Source: Lepidonotus clava
Taxonomy: Eukaryota > Annelida > Polychaeta > Phyllodocida > Polynoidae
Assembly: GCA_936440205.1 (NCBI GenBank)
Contig: OW387148.1
Span: 15,617,961-15,681,960, forward strand
Reading direction: 5' to 3'
DNA length: 64,000 bases
Shown: positions 47,901 to 58,000 of the stretch, one piece after another
Layout: each line of letters opens with the position of its first letter
Numbering within the stretch: the stretch's first letter is position 1
Translations under genes and position numbers: made by a program
The notes under the pieces: generated by a model
Told to the model about the DNA's origin: nothing
Seen by the model: the letters and a program-made list of their open reading frames with translations, nothing else
Databases searched by the model: none

Positions 47901-50900
47901 CAGAGAGAAGTCTCATAAATGAATTCAGTCGAGCTTTAATGTAACTTTAATCCAACTTTTAATCCAACAATATTCTTATCTGACATAGATATATTCATGC
48001 AATATAAACATTTTGAGGTTTTAAAATTTCACACACCCTTCGTGCAGAAGCATCTATTTTACAGGCTCTCATGCCATGTTTTATTCATATTCAAACATAT
48101 TTGGAGGTTTAGACACGTCTTTTCCAATTTCCTTTAAGGTAGGTCTTATCCTAGCAGCCGTGGTTCAGTAAAGTTACATAATATATCTGAACTATTGAAC
48201 TGATTCCTCACCTGTGCGAAAACAGTGAAGAGGTCGGCGATCCCTCCGTTAGAGATCCACACCTTGCTGCCGTTGAGGATCCAGTGCTTGCCATCGTCAG
48301 AGAGAACAGCTCGCGTACGGATTGACTGCAGAACAATTTACACTTTTAGCATTCAGCGTTTTTTGTTTACTATTATAGCCATGCTATGTAACTAAAAAGA
48401 GGCAGATCTTTGAGGAGAGATCCTAAAATCGCATATGCACAAGTAATATACATTATGTTGAAAACAAAAAGCTCCTTTCTCCTTATATATACATGTGATA
48501 AATTGTTTTAGAAAATAAGAAAATATATATACATGTTTATCTACCGTTACCTCAAACGAAAAACTTCTCACGTTGCTGAAAAATCTGATACCGCGACGAA
48601 TCCTTCAATAATAGAAAGAAAAAAATAGTTGCTTCAACAACACTTTGCCATCTGAATTTTGTGTGTAAATATTGGCGCTTTTCCATTCTTCTAGGTTTGC
48701 TAATATCAAACGTTTATCCGATTCCTTTATATGTACATCATCAAAATTACTCACACTGGCATCAGAGCCTGAGGAGGGTTCCGTCAAGCAGAAAGCGGCG
48801 AAATACTTCCCAGCTGCACAATCAGGCAGGTACTTAGCCTTCTGTTCGGGGGTGCCGAATAACAAGACACCCTTGAAGCCAATGGACTGAAACGAGGAAA
48901 AAATATTATACAGATTATATTATTTAGCATTAAATGTTCTTGGAACTACTTTCCCTTGAGTTATTTAACCAAGTGTGCTGAAAGGGCTATGTGGCAATAT
49001 TACTTTACAGAGTATCGCAACCTCTCTAGTACAGAATATTAAAAGACAACCATAAAATTTATGTGTTTTGATGACTAAAAACAATTAAGTCACACAGTGG
49101 TAACAATTGTTTACTTTTCAAAAGCCTAGCGTTTGGCCATTTTTTTACTAGTCGTACAGACTAGTACAAAAGGTGGAAGCTGTTGATAATAGATTATTCA
49201 TGGATCGTCCTATACGCTACTAAATTAATCACGTGAACCTAACTGTTAAGTATTTATAATCCTCCTGGCTCACTAGTACTCACCTGATGCGCGCCTAGGA
49301 CGATTCCCACAGCCAAGTCGTGGGCGCCAACTATCTCCACCAGGCGGGCGTACTGTGTGTTGGTCAGGCCCACTCCACCTGGAGACAGTACATAATGGGT
49401 TACACTGAGGTGAGACCTCTGACCACTACAACTGCCACGATCATAGTATGAGAAAGGTCGCATTTGTTTCTTTATAGGTAAGACTGAAGATGGATCTAAG
49501 AACTTCGAAACTTGGCCAGAAGAGCCACGGGATTCATGCGGATTGCCCGTACTGAAAGTCACCACCACAAATTGGCAAATATTGAAATCCTCATTTTCAT
49601 ATTCATGTTTTTTTTGCAGAATAACTGTGACTTAATTTTGCACAGTAGATAAGTTTTCACGTTCTGGGCTATTTTTCTTCATTCAATTGTCTTATATATA
49701 CATTCAAGAGGAAATAATCCTAGAATTTAAAACAATCGGTGAGTCTTCGAAGGGCATTACAATTCACCATGGTACACGACAATATTTGTTAGGATTTGTG
49801 ATGGCTCGTTACTCACCGAGATCCTCTGGGACCTGGAGGCCGAAAGCCCCGAGGGCCTTGAGTCCCTCTAACGTCTGCTCATCTACACTGGCGTTGGCGT
49901 CGTTTTTTAGGGCATCATTCTCTTCCTGAATTGAAGAGCAATTTTTAATATGTTAGGTTTTTCCTGCATGTCATGTTGGGCATCAGGTTGGAGAACAAAA
50001 GTTTAAGTGATGCTGTGTCACATATCTTGGAAGATATAGAAGGGAAAAAATCCAACACTTTTATTCTTAAGAAAATAAGTTAGGCCAATGTCTTTGTATT
50101 CCGTTTCATCCAGACTAAAGGGTAAAAATTGGTAAGGGTATTAATTATATGGAATATTGAACTATCGTGAGGTTAATTATCCATTTAAAGTTAGTACGTG
50201 TAAGTGGTATTTAGTTGTATAGATAATAGCTAGCTCCATTCGCAGTCTCCCTCCTCGTCGACTGCGGTCGTCCAATACATAATTATAGTTCCCTCATCAT
50301 GTAAGACGTGAACACTCGTTGTGAAAGGATTTGTTGTTTATTATCCAATGTCTAGTCGTTCCGTGACAAGAACTCGATTGACCATGATCAGTCCCAAGGT
50401 TAGAGTTCCCTCAAACATACTCAGTCAACGCTCTGCGCTCTAACACAATTTCTATATGCCTCTCTCCAGAACCTAGACTGCAGATTAAAGGTCCAACCTT
50501 CACAGGATGTTTACTCACACAGTGCTTGCAGCTACTCTGGCTAGCTAAGAGCGGAACACATTATTATATGGTGGTACGTCACACCGTAACTCCTCCCTCA
50601 TTTCACTACTGTCAAAGTGAAACATTGGCTTACACATGCGCTTCTAAGCTCACGTCATGCTGCCCAAACATGGACTGGCCACCCGCGTCAGTACAATATG
50701 TACACGCCTCAGTTAATGTTCACTCATTTTGAAAAAGGGTATTGCTGGGACTCTTAAGCATTGCAGTCTATGGAGAAAAGAGGTTTCCGACACAACTGTG
50801 ATGAATCTGGACCACAACAAAATTTGGGTACCGTAACAATTTTGTTAGATCCATGAACCTTTTCTCACTTTCAAACAAGAGATTTTCTGGCATTATCTAT

Positions 50901-53900
50901 ATCGTCAGAAGCATTAGGAACAGGCAAGGCACACAGGTTTAGGGCGACTTTACACAACTCCATTAATTCTTAACTTAGTTTTAAAATGTCTATCCTAATT
51001 GATCTTTAAGAAACGATTATCACAGGGCATACCTCAAAGAATTTCTGTGTGGGTCCAACCAACACCTGTAACGTCTCCACCTGGTCAGCAGACAACACTG
51101 AAACGGGAGAAGCAGAATTAGCATAATTTTAACAGCTTTTCATTTCCTAACATGATAAAAGGAAATGACAGCTTTTTTTGATCTATAGGACAGATTTCTA
51201 AAGTCACAGAATTTTTTACTCATAACTTGTTTGTGATTTCTAAATGACCTTCACTGGTTTTTGGCAAGTTTTGCCCTAGCAGAAATTAATTTAAGCAGAA
51301 CATCGTTAATTTTGAGAGGAAATTAGCTTAATTGCTAGACGTTTAATTTCATAATTTTTATTTTACTTTCAAATTCCATCATTTTTCCATCACCACTTTC
51401 ATTTACTATGTTTTCAGGAAATTCCAGTTATGTGGGAACCCGTATGTCTGACCCCTATCTCTTCAACTATTGAGAACAGAACTGTATGATACATGAGAAT
51501 AAAGCTCTGGTAGCTACTTCCAATTCAACGATAGTGCTGGCGGACAATTGTTATCGGCTTATTAAAAAATCACTGGCTCACGCAATCCTAATTTGTACAT
51601 GTATGCATATAATTGAAGTAGACTTAACTTGTAAATTGTACTTACCCTCAGGGAAAGGGAAGACTTGGTCCACGTTAACTTGACCGCGGAAAAGGTTCAT
51701 GGCGAAAGACTTTGACTCCTGTGTAATATGAAGACCAATTTGGTTATACTAAAGTAAATTACTGTAATCTGATGTCATAAAAGAAGGTCTATCATGAAAC
51801 CTTTCTTTTAAAGATGGACGTTTCAAAATTTTCTCTAATAAAAGCAACTCCATATCACTGGTTTTATTAATCTATTCGATTGAGATACATAAGATCAGCA
51901 AAAAAAATCGAAAAAAGAGAAGATTTTCCAAGATCCGACTTGCCTTTGTTGAAGCCCATCTTTTCTGTAATACTGTAGAAGCACAAGGCCTGAAAAAGAA
52001 AATCAATGTACAAAATAACAACAAAATCTTTTAGATTTAACTATGAGCCATTCCCACACCAGATATACAACTCAAGTTGAGCAAAATGATCATTTGACAC
52101 ATTCAATTTCAAGACTCTCTAATTTCAGTGACACGAATCTGTACTAATCATGTTGGCAAAAAGTTGTGTTGTTTCACCGAACGTTGACATCTAAAATCAT
52201 ATAAATTGAATTAATCATAGCACCGTGAGCCAATCAACCGAAACGTTCTGGAGCAAGCAGGAGTAAAACATTTGCAACCAAGGTTTTGGACTTAAGCATT
52301 AATTCTAATATGAAATAGGGCATTATATTTCTCACTTATTTAAATCAACGATAGTACAAAGGAGTGTAGCTTTATATATTTTGTTTAAATGAATTAGTTT
52401 CTTGCATATGTACTTTTTTCTTTTAGTATAATTTAATAATTCTGGCAGGGTGTTCAATAACAGTGTCCAGTGCTCGAAATTAATGTTATGATTCATGCGC
52501 CCACCAGGTGCATATATTCTAAAAGTATGCGCCCGGCAAACTGTCTATGCACTCTCCCATATATAAGGTTATTTAATATGTGAAAAAAATGTGCATTTTC
52601 CGGGCGCACACCTCTTAAAAACGTGCGCCCGTCGCCAAAAATATGCGCCTCGGGCACAGGGCGCACCGTTAATTTCAAACACTGGTGTCCTATGCGCACA
52701 ATATCAGGAAATGTGTGCCAACATAAAAAAAAAAACCTTTACTTTCTAATACTGAGTATTCACAATAATTATACGTGGAAAGATCTCGGTGAATAAAAGT
52801 GACATCGATACCTTCGACAATACGTCTGATCACCTTTACAACATTACAACATAGGTTATCCATACTGATAACCTGACGTATATCCTGAAAAGTATGCTAT
52901 CATTATAAATAGTCCTTGCAGATAACTAGTACTACCACTCCCTCCAAAACCTGCCTCGGTTATCTTTGGACCTTGGTCGTGCGTATATCTATGGGTTACA
53001 GGCTACAAACTACAAAGTGCAAAGTTCTCTTTGTACCCTTGTCTAGACTAGCTCAGACTCTGAAATAGGTGTAGCAAAAAAAGTCACACGTCACAAATTA
53101 TCGTTAATTAATCTATAGCACCACATATGAATGAGTATAATTGGAGAATGGTCCTTTCGAGATATGCCTAGTACCGTAGCAAGCCTTGGCCAAAATAAAA
53201 TCATTGTTCTGTTCAGGTAACATATGTTGAAAAAACATTCCGATGAAATACCTTTATTAATATTATTATGAAAATGGACAACTTTCATCTAAAAGAACAA
53301 GACATATGCAACAAATGTGAGACATGATTTAGTAAATTACTCTGAATAACTCGTTTGAACATGTATTGACATTTGTAATACAAAAGTGTATATCATTTTG
53401 GCTGAGATATCGTTGTTCACGTCTCTTCTAAACCTTGGGTACATTTTTACAACAACTATATTAGCTCTTTTACACCCCATAAATGTAGGATTTTCCAGCA
53501 AGTAAATGCCAAAGTGAATGAAGCACTACTAAAGAACGAGTACTACCCAAGTCAAATGGATTGATATCACGTAACTTCCCTCCTCCAGTGATAATGTCAG
53601 AAAAAAATGCAATGTGACAATGGCTCACTCCTCACTGAGGTGAATGAGACATTTTCAAGGAAATGCGCTCTTTTAATCCATTTTAATTTCCTTGAAAATG
53701 TTAAACGTTCCATTGGCGCAATGTTTAAAAATTCAATGTGACATTTTATTTTTTCAATGGGTCAAACGGCGCATGGCGCGGCCCTAACATTTTCACTTCC
53801 CCTCATTAATGGGCTGGCACTTGCTTGAATGCAATGTACACTGGGCTGACACTGAGTTGTTAGAAATTTATGTTTTTAATTTTTATGTCACGTACATTTT

Positions 53901-54855
53901 GCTGGTGGGACTTGTCCCCATGGCCACATTCATGATTCACACTAGGTGAACTGCTGCTTGATTGAAGCTACATTTTATGCTAATGGCAAAATTATACTTG
54001 AGTTTACAATTCAAAAGTCTTCATTTTACATCTATAGATAAATTGATAAATCAACAAATAACAGAAAGGCATTATCTACTGGAAAACTCAAGGTAACCCA
54101 CCATGTAGACCCTAAAAAGAAAATCAGAAAATGTACAAAGTCTGAATTAGGTATAATTTATTGGTAAGGGGGAATCCCATGGTACTTAATACTGATATCA
54201 TCATTATCTTGCTGTAAATAATTTAGAAGTTGTGTGAATCTAAATCAATAGAGTAAACACTAGAACAAAAGCTAAGTCTCACGTATTTTTTTTGTGCGCA
54301 GCTCAAGAATAGGGCCCTAGCCTAGGAGCAGATCCAAAACCAGAGTTATTTGAAGAACATAATGATATGACTTATATATAAGATTAAGTTGTCCTGGTAA
54401 CATACAATGGTTTAAAAGGTCCTGATTTGAGGCTATTGTGTAAATCTTATGAACAATATGCCTGACGACAGTGGTTTTACATAACCTGAGTCCTGACTGA
54501 GTCTACCTGGCACTGACACTTCTGTATGTTAAACTGCAAGCTACAAGATCAAAAAATAAAAACGAAGGAGTCAGTCTGTTTCATGTTTACTCAAATGGCG
54601 TAATCACATGATATCATTTCATAACCTAATTGACCTCAGATAACATAACTAAGAAGTCAGCTGCTGCCATACTTCAGCCTGAAGTTCAGGTCACGAACGT
54701 ACAGGATGAGTCACGTTCTAACTTCGAGAGAAAACATATCAAAACCACCTCCGAAACTTGGCAAAAACATACAAAACTTACCGAGCGACTGAATTTTCCA
54801 AGTGCCTAAGTACGGGTTGGCGGAGGGAGCCCAATAACTTAGCAGAACGCAGCAT
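41542..54855 (-). CDS. ACADVL: Very long-chain specific acyl-CoA dehydrogenase, mitochondrial (17 coding exons)
   Basis: Flavoenzyme that introduces the first double bond into long-chain acyl-CoA in mitochondrial beta-oxidation and passes electrons to ETF. It is a homodimer bound to the inner membrane. The 17 exons listed separately join without a break into 626 residues (human protein 655). Residues 1-40 are Arg/Ser-rich without acids early on and form a mitochondrial presequence; [13 protein letters not shown] (41-53) starts the mature-like part. [13 protein letters not shown] (186-198) and VWISNGG (220-226) are acyl-CoA dehydrogenase signatures. The catalytic base is Glu434 in RIFEGTND. 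Residues about 451-626 form the extra C-terminal region found only in VLCAD and ACAD9. The ending HPLGF and the ESKSFA start favour ACADVL over ACAD9. Introns follow GT-AG except intron 2 (GC-AG). Intron 1 (2.8 kb) carries a MITE and intron 12 a long oligo-A in the sense strand. No damage was seen. Confidence 0.97.
42222..42370 (-). CDS. ACADVL: ACADVL exon 16
   Basis: Residues about 532-581, including [20 protein letters not shown] and VLSRASRSL, a strongly conserved part of the VLCAD/ACAD9 C-terminal domain. Acceptor CCCCCCAG and donor GAG|GTAAGA are regular. Confidence 0.96.
43047..43192 (-). CDS. ACADVL: ACADVL exon 15
   Basis: Residues about 483-531 of the C-terminal domain: [20 protein letters not shown] and later [13 protein letters not shown]. 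Acceptor TTGCAG and donor G|GTAAGT. Confidence 0.95.
43502..43599 (-). CDS. ACADVL: ACADVL exon 14
   Basis: Residues 451-483, [20 protein letters not shown] then [12 protein letters not shown]; corresponds to the human segment with KNPFGNAGLLLGEAGK. Acceptor TTCTACAG and donor AG|GTATTG. Confidence 0.95.
43900..44064 (-). CDS. ACADVL: ACADVL exon 13, catalytic base
   Basis: Residues 396-450. Contains [20 protein letters not shown] and [19 protein letters not shown]; the Glu in FEGTND (residue 434) is the catalytic base that abstracts the alpha proton. Acceptor TTTTCACAG and donor CAG|GTAATG. Confidence 0.97.
44946..44974. repeat. T29 homopolymer in ACADVL intron 12
   Basis: Twenty-nine T on the plus strand, so oligo-A in the gene sense. 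It may be the tail of a retroposed sequence, but no such element was recognised beside it. Confidence 0.85.
45300..45491 (-). CDS. ACADVL: ACADVL exon 12
   Basis: Residues 332-395, the largest exon: [40 protein letters not shown] and MVSANMDQG. It lies in the C-terminal helical bundle of the dehydrogenase core; the Arg of NRTQFG contacts FAD in the family. Acceptor TCTTTCAG and donor TCT|GTAAGT. Confidence 0.97.
46024..46127 (-). CDS. ACADVL: ACADVL exon 11
   Basis: Residues about 297-331: [20 protein letters not shown] then [15 protein letters not shown], the conserved GFKVAM-NGR segment of the family. Acceptor AACCGCAG and donor GCG|GTAAGT. Confidence 0.97.
46396..46490 (-). CDS. ACADVL: ACADVL exon 10
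   Basis: Residues about 265-296: [20 protein letters not shown] then [11 protein letters not shown], the KMGI-S-T beta-domain signature. Acceptor TTCTTACAG and donor GGAG|GTACGA. Confidence 0.97.
47093..47178 (-). CDS. ACADVL: ACADVL exon 9
   Basis: Residues 237 to about 265: [20 protein letters not shown] then ERGFGGVT. Acceptor TTCACAG and donor AG|GTAACT. Confidence 0.96.
48212..48325 (-). CDS. ACADVL: ACADVL exon 8
   Basis: Residues 199-236: [20 protein letters not shown] then [18 protein letters not shown]; the WISNGG motif packs on the flavin. Acceptor TTCTGCAG and donor CAG|GTGAGG. Confidence 0.97.
48755..48886 (-). CDS. ACADVL: ACADVL exon 7
   Basis: Residues 155-198: [20 protein letters not shown] and [15 protein letters not shown], acyl-CoA dehydrogenase signature 1. 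Acceptor CGTTTCAG and donor AGT|GTGAGT; the phase with exon 8 fixes this donor over the one two bases upstream. Confidence 0.97.
49284..49378 (-). CDS. ACADVL: ACADVL exon 6
   Basis: Residues about 123-154: [20 protein letters not shown] then [11 protein letters not shown], nearly as in human VLCAD. Acceptor CTGTCTCCAG and donor CAG|GTGAGT. Confidence 0.97.
49817..49925 (-). CDS. ACADVL: ACADVL exon 5
   Basis: Residues 87 to about 122: [20 protein letters not shown] then [16 protein letters not shown]. Acceptor CTTCAATTCAG and donor G|GTGAGT. Confidence 0.96.
51033..51097 (-). CDS. ACADVL: ACADVL exon 4
   Basis: Residues about 65-86: [20 protein letters not shown] then FE, start of the N-terminal helical domain. 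Acceptor CCCGTTTCAG and donor GAG|GTATGC. Confidence 0.94.
51646..51718 (-). CDS. ACADVL: ACADVL exon 3
   Basis: Residues 41-64: [20 protein letters not shown] then PFPE, matching the start of the mature region of vertebrate VLCAD. Acceptor ATTACACAG and donor G|GTAAGT. Confidence 0.96.
51944..51989 (-). CDS. ACADVL: ACADVL exon 2, followed by a GC donor
   Basis: Residues about 25-40: [15 protein letters not shown], end of the mitochondrial presequence. Acceptor TTTTTCAG. The donor is AAG|GCAAGT, a consensus GC-type site; the only neighbouring GT (GGCAA|GTCGGA) is weak and would put exon 3 out of frame. Confidence 0.92.
52468..52684. mobile_element. 217-bp MITE in ACADVL intron 1
   Basis: Ends CAGTGCTCGAAATTAATG and its near-complement ending TTAATTTCAAACACTG. 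Both sides are flanked by GTGTC (52,463-52,467 and 52,685-52,689), a probable 5-bp target duplication. The interior repeats TGCGCCC/GGGCGCA inverted. CAGTG termini recall hAT elements, but these make 8-bp duplications; the superfamily is open. It is non-coding. Confidence 0.75.
53649..53701. repeat. Hairpin with perfect 16-bp arms
   Basis: ACATTTTCAAGGAAAT pairs exactly with ATTTCCTTGAAAATGT across a 21-nucleotide loop, within ACADVL intron 1. Confidence 0.85.
54782..54855 (-). CDS. ACADVL: ACADVL exon 1, mitochondrial presequence
   Basis: Begins [20 protein letters not shown] and continues NSVA up to donor CG|GTAAGT. The Arg/Lys/Ser-rich, acid-poor start is a typical mitochondrial presequence. 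The two leftover bases join exon 2 in frame. The ATG is preceded by CTCTCAAA. Confidence 0.94.
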
Positions 54856-55010
54856 TTTGAGAGAACGTAAGAGAAACTTCCACACCCACAGAGACGAGAG
54901 GACTGACTGAACGAAGGTCAAGGCCGACTGGACGCGTTCGGTCAGAACGAACACTCTCCAAGCACTTGTTGGTTTGGTGAAAACGCTTTTTGCTGGAAAC
55001 TATACAGTCC
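54856..55010 (-). promoter_or_regulatory. ACADVL: Probable ACADVL 5' UTR and core promoter region
   Basis: Immediately upstream of the start codon; the transcription start was not pinned down. No TATA box is evident. Inferred from position only. Confidence 0.3.
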
Positions 55011-58000
55011 GTTCACTTTAATTTGATGTAGCTAAGCTAATTGTAGTTTCTTTAATTCGTATAAGGCAGTTTCAATACCATATTTAACACTTGAACCTAA
55101 ATTTAACGCGTTACATAATTACTGAGCTATCAAGAATGTGCTTGGAAGTTTGGACGTTCACTGATTTCGTTGATTCTGTTTCAGCAAATAGAAGGAGGTG
55201 GATCACCAGCGAAAACATTCATGATATTCGTCACACGGCGTCAGCACAGTCTAAAACTTTGCTGCCACCTTGTGGCAAAAGGTGTAACAAGTTCAACAAG
55301 TCTAGATTAGGAAGAAATGCCTGGGAGTTTATTTTTTAATCATTTACATATTTTCTATAGGCCTAATAATGTGCAAGGTGAGAAAATGTGTTAACAAAGT
55401 GAGCATTAGAATTTGCTCTAGCTGTTCAAAATAAGGAAATACTTTGTCTAAGTTGTCCTGTGGATTGCATTTATAAATCTACAGAATGCTTATAGTTAGA
55501 TCTATTCAGTCAATAATTTGCTGTAATTCCATAGAAAAAATGTGTATCTAGCATGGACTAAGTTGAAGTAGAAACTCCTTCAATAAAATACCGGTACTAA
55601 TATTTGCTCTGCCTTCATCCTTCAACGTTAACTCTTTGCCAAATATAGGCTTACATCATTTTGTCAATCTTAGGCCGTATCCATATGCGTCTGCAGATTA
55701 TATATTTGATTGAGTTTAATGCAGATACGATAACAGTTGCCGCAGGTGGCTACTTTTGTAGATAATAACTTTTTCCTGGTGTTGAAAAGATCTAGATCTA
55801 TAGATCTAAAATCTACTCGGAGAGACAACTATTTCCTGTTTGGTAATCAAGCAAGGAAACAGCTAAAATAAAGATAAGAAAGTAAAAACGTTGTACAATG
55901 TACATAGTTTTATTCATTTTGATCATGCACGTATACTGCTAAATTCACAAACAATCTCCATGTACACACGGCCGAGCACAGATAGCAGGTGTCCCACCAG
56001 TGACCTAGATGGGCGACAAACCTTTCATCACTTGGTTTTATAGGACCTGCCATCGCCGCAAAACCAATTCAGATAAACAACTTAAAACACAAAGTGTGGC
56101 ATTCAGAGCGGACTTACTTCCTTTTCGATCACTTATATTTTCTTCGGATTAGTTTAAAATTTTACGTTTGTTTAATGTAGAACATACTCTGACTTGACAA
56201 TATTTCAAATTCACTTGTTTCCCCTCTAAAGTGTAGAATCGGTCACATTCTGGTACTAGCAAATTTGATTTAACTAATTCTGATGGTACTCCAACCGGGA
56301 GAGTTGACAAACTGAGTGAAAAAACCGTCCAAAAACTTTTGATTATACATGTATCATTTTGGTTAATTTTTTGAATTATACTGTGAATTGTTCAATTCTA
56401 ATGTATACCCTTAAACAGTTACTGTAGAAGCCCTTCCATGAACGTATTATCCTGCTTTTGTAAAAGTGAGTCTGACAAGCATAGACCTCAAGACATTTTC
56501 TTTACTAGATTTTTCAGCTTATACATTTTTCATAACGTGCAATATATCAGGAGTGGTTATTTTAACCTTTCAAATCCGAAAGATGACTAATACAGTAACC
56601 AAGAACTAATACTTTCTTTTACACAACGTAGCATTTAGACTTTTACCCTTTTTCATTTGAAATTACCATTCATACATTAAACCAAAAACTCATAAACGTG
56701 GGAATATTTTAAGTTTGATCGGAAGGGAGCACCCAAATAACACGTGAAATAGTGTGCCGTCCATCAGTTGCGTGTATACAGGTGAAATGTAGGTACACGC
56801 CGTCACTTGTTGCCCCGACCACTACAACATCATCCAGGCGGTTTTCCCTGGCCTAGGCTAGTAACGAGAGTGCTGCTTCGATGCTCTGCTGAGCTTTCTT
56901 TTTTCAGCCACTCTGGACGATCCCTCCCTATTGTTTCAATGTAAGAGTTTCGAGTGACTGACCATAACCGAACCAAATTTAAGTTTTTTTTGGCTATCAT
57001 AGACCTGAGAAAACAACATCCAAGTTTTATCTACAACTAGACCACAGTCAGGGGCAACACTGAATGTCCACATAGTTATGATATTTCTTTGATGTGCTGT
57101 ACAACAGCGAAGGCAGTTGGATGAACGGTTGTCGCTTATTCGTAAAGTGCGCATCTGAAAACCACTTGATGCACCTCAGCTCACAATTATGAGAAACACG
57201 CAGAGACAAAGGACAGACCGTGGAGTATATTACGTGTAGTATACATACCCAGTTTACAGTGCCTAATGCAGTGTGGTATATGTAACATATCACACGAGTT
57301 AAAGTTCTGCATTCAAACAAACAACATTTGACTTGGGTGGTTATTAAATGTCAAACCCCACCTCTCAGTTTCACCCGTCATTTGCTCCTATAATACCATT
57401 CTTACATATAGTCACTGACACTTTCCCTACATCTCTGGGCAAGTTTATTGGTAAGTTTGAACAATTAGCAGTCTAGCTTACCAACATTAAAACACAATTT
57501 TACTTATAAGCTCTGGAATAATGACTACTACATGATTTGACATGCAATGAATGCTTGACTGGTTGATTGAATGGTTAAAACTTGTATCATACATGGGACA
57601 AGGAGGAGATCGTTGAAGAAACAAAAAGTTCCCTGAATATGGTAGAGACTCGTTTAAGTGAATTATTCTGTATTTCACTTTGGGACAAGTTCTATTTGTG
57701 CAAAAGATCCTAACTATAAAGGAAGTTAATTTTAAGCTACAAATCTATTTACAGAACCTCTGCATAAGGTAATGCACGAATACAATTAATTGGTAAAAAG
57801 AGTAGGGCGTTCCTTTACAACATTATTTGATTGACTTGTATTTCTGCTAACAACATTATGCAAGGCTTACTTCCAGACCCATTTGAAATTACCGAATAAT
57901 TCACAGATTTCCGATACATTATTACAAAGAAACGTACGGAAGTCAACATGGACTGATACATCTAAAACGTCTTTCTGAGAAAGTTAAAAAGCACCTACAA

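Noticed and set aside
50220-50720. Block in ACADVL intron 4 unlike its surroundings, considered as a mobile-element remnant
   Set aside because: No terminal repeats, target duplication or coding part could be made out.
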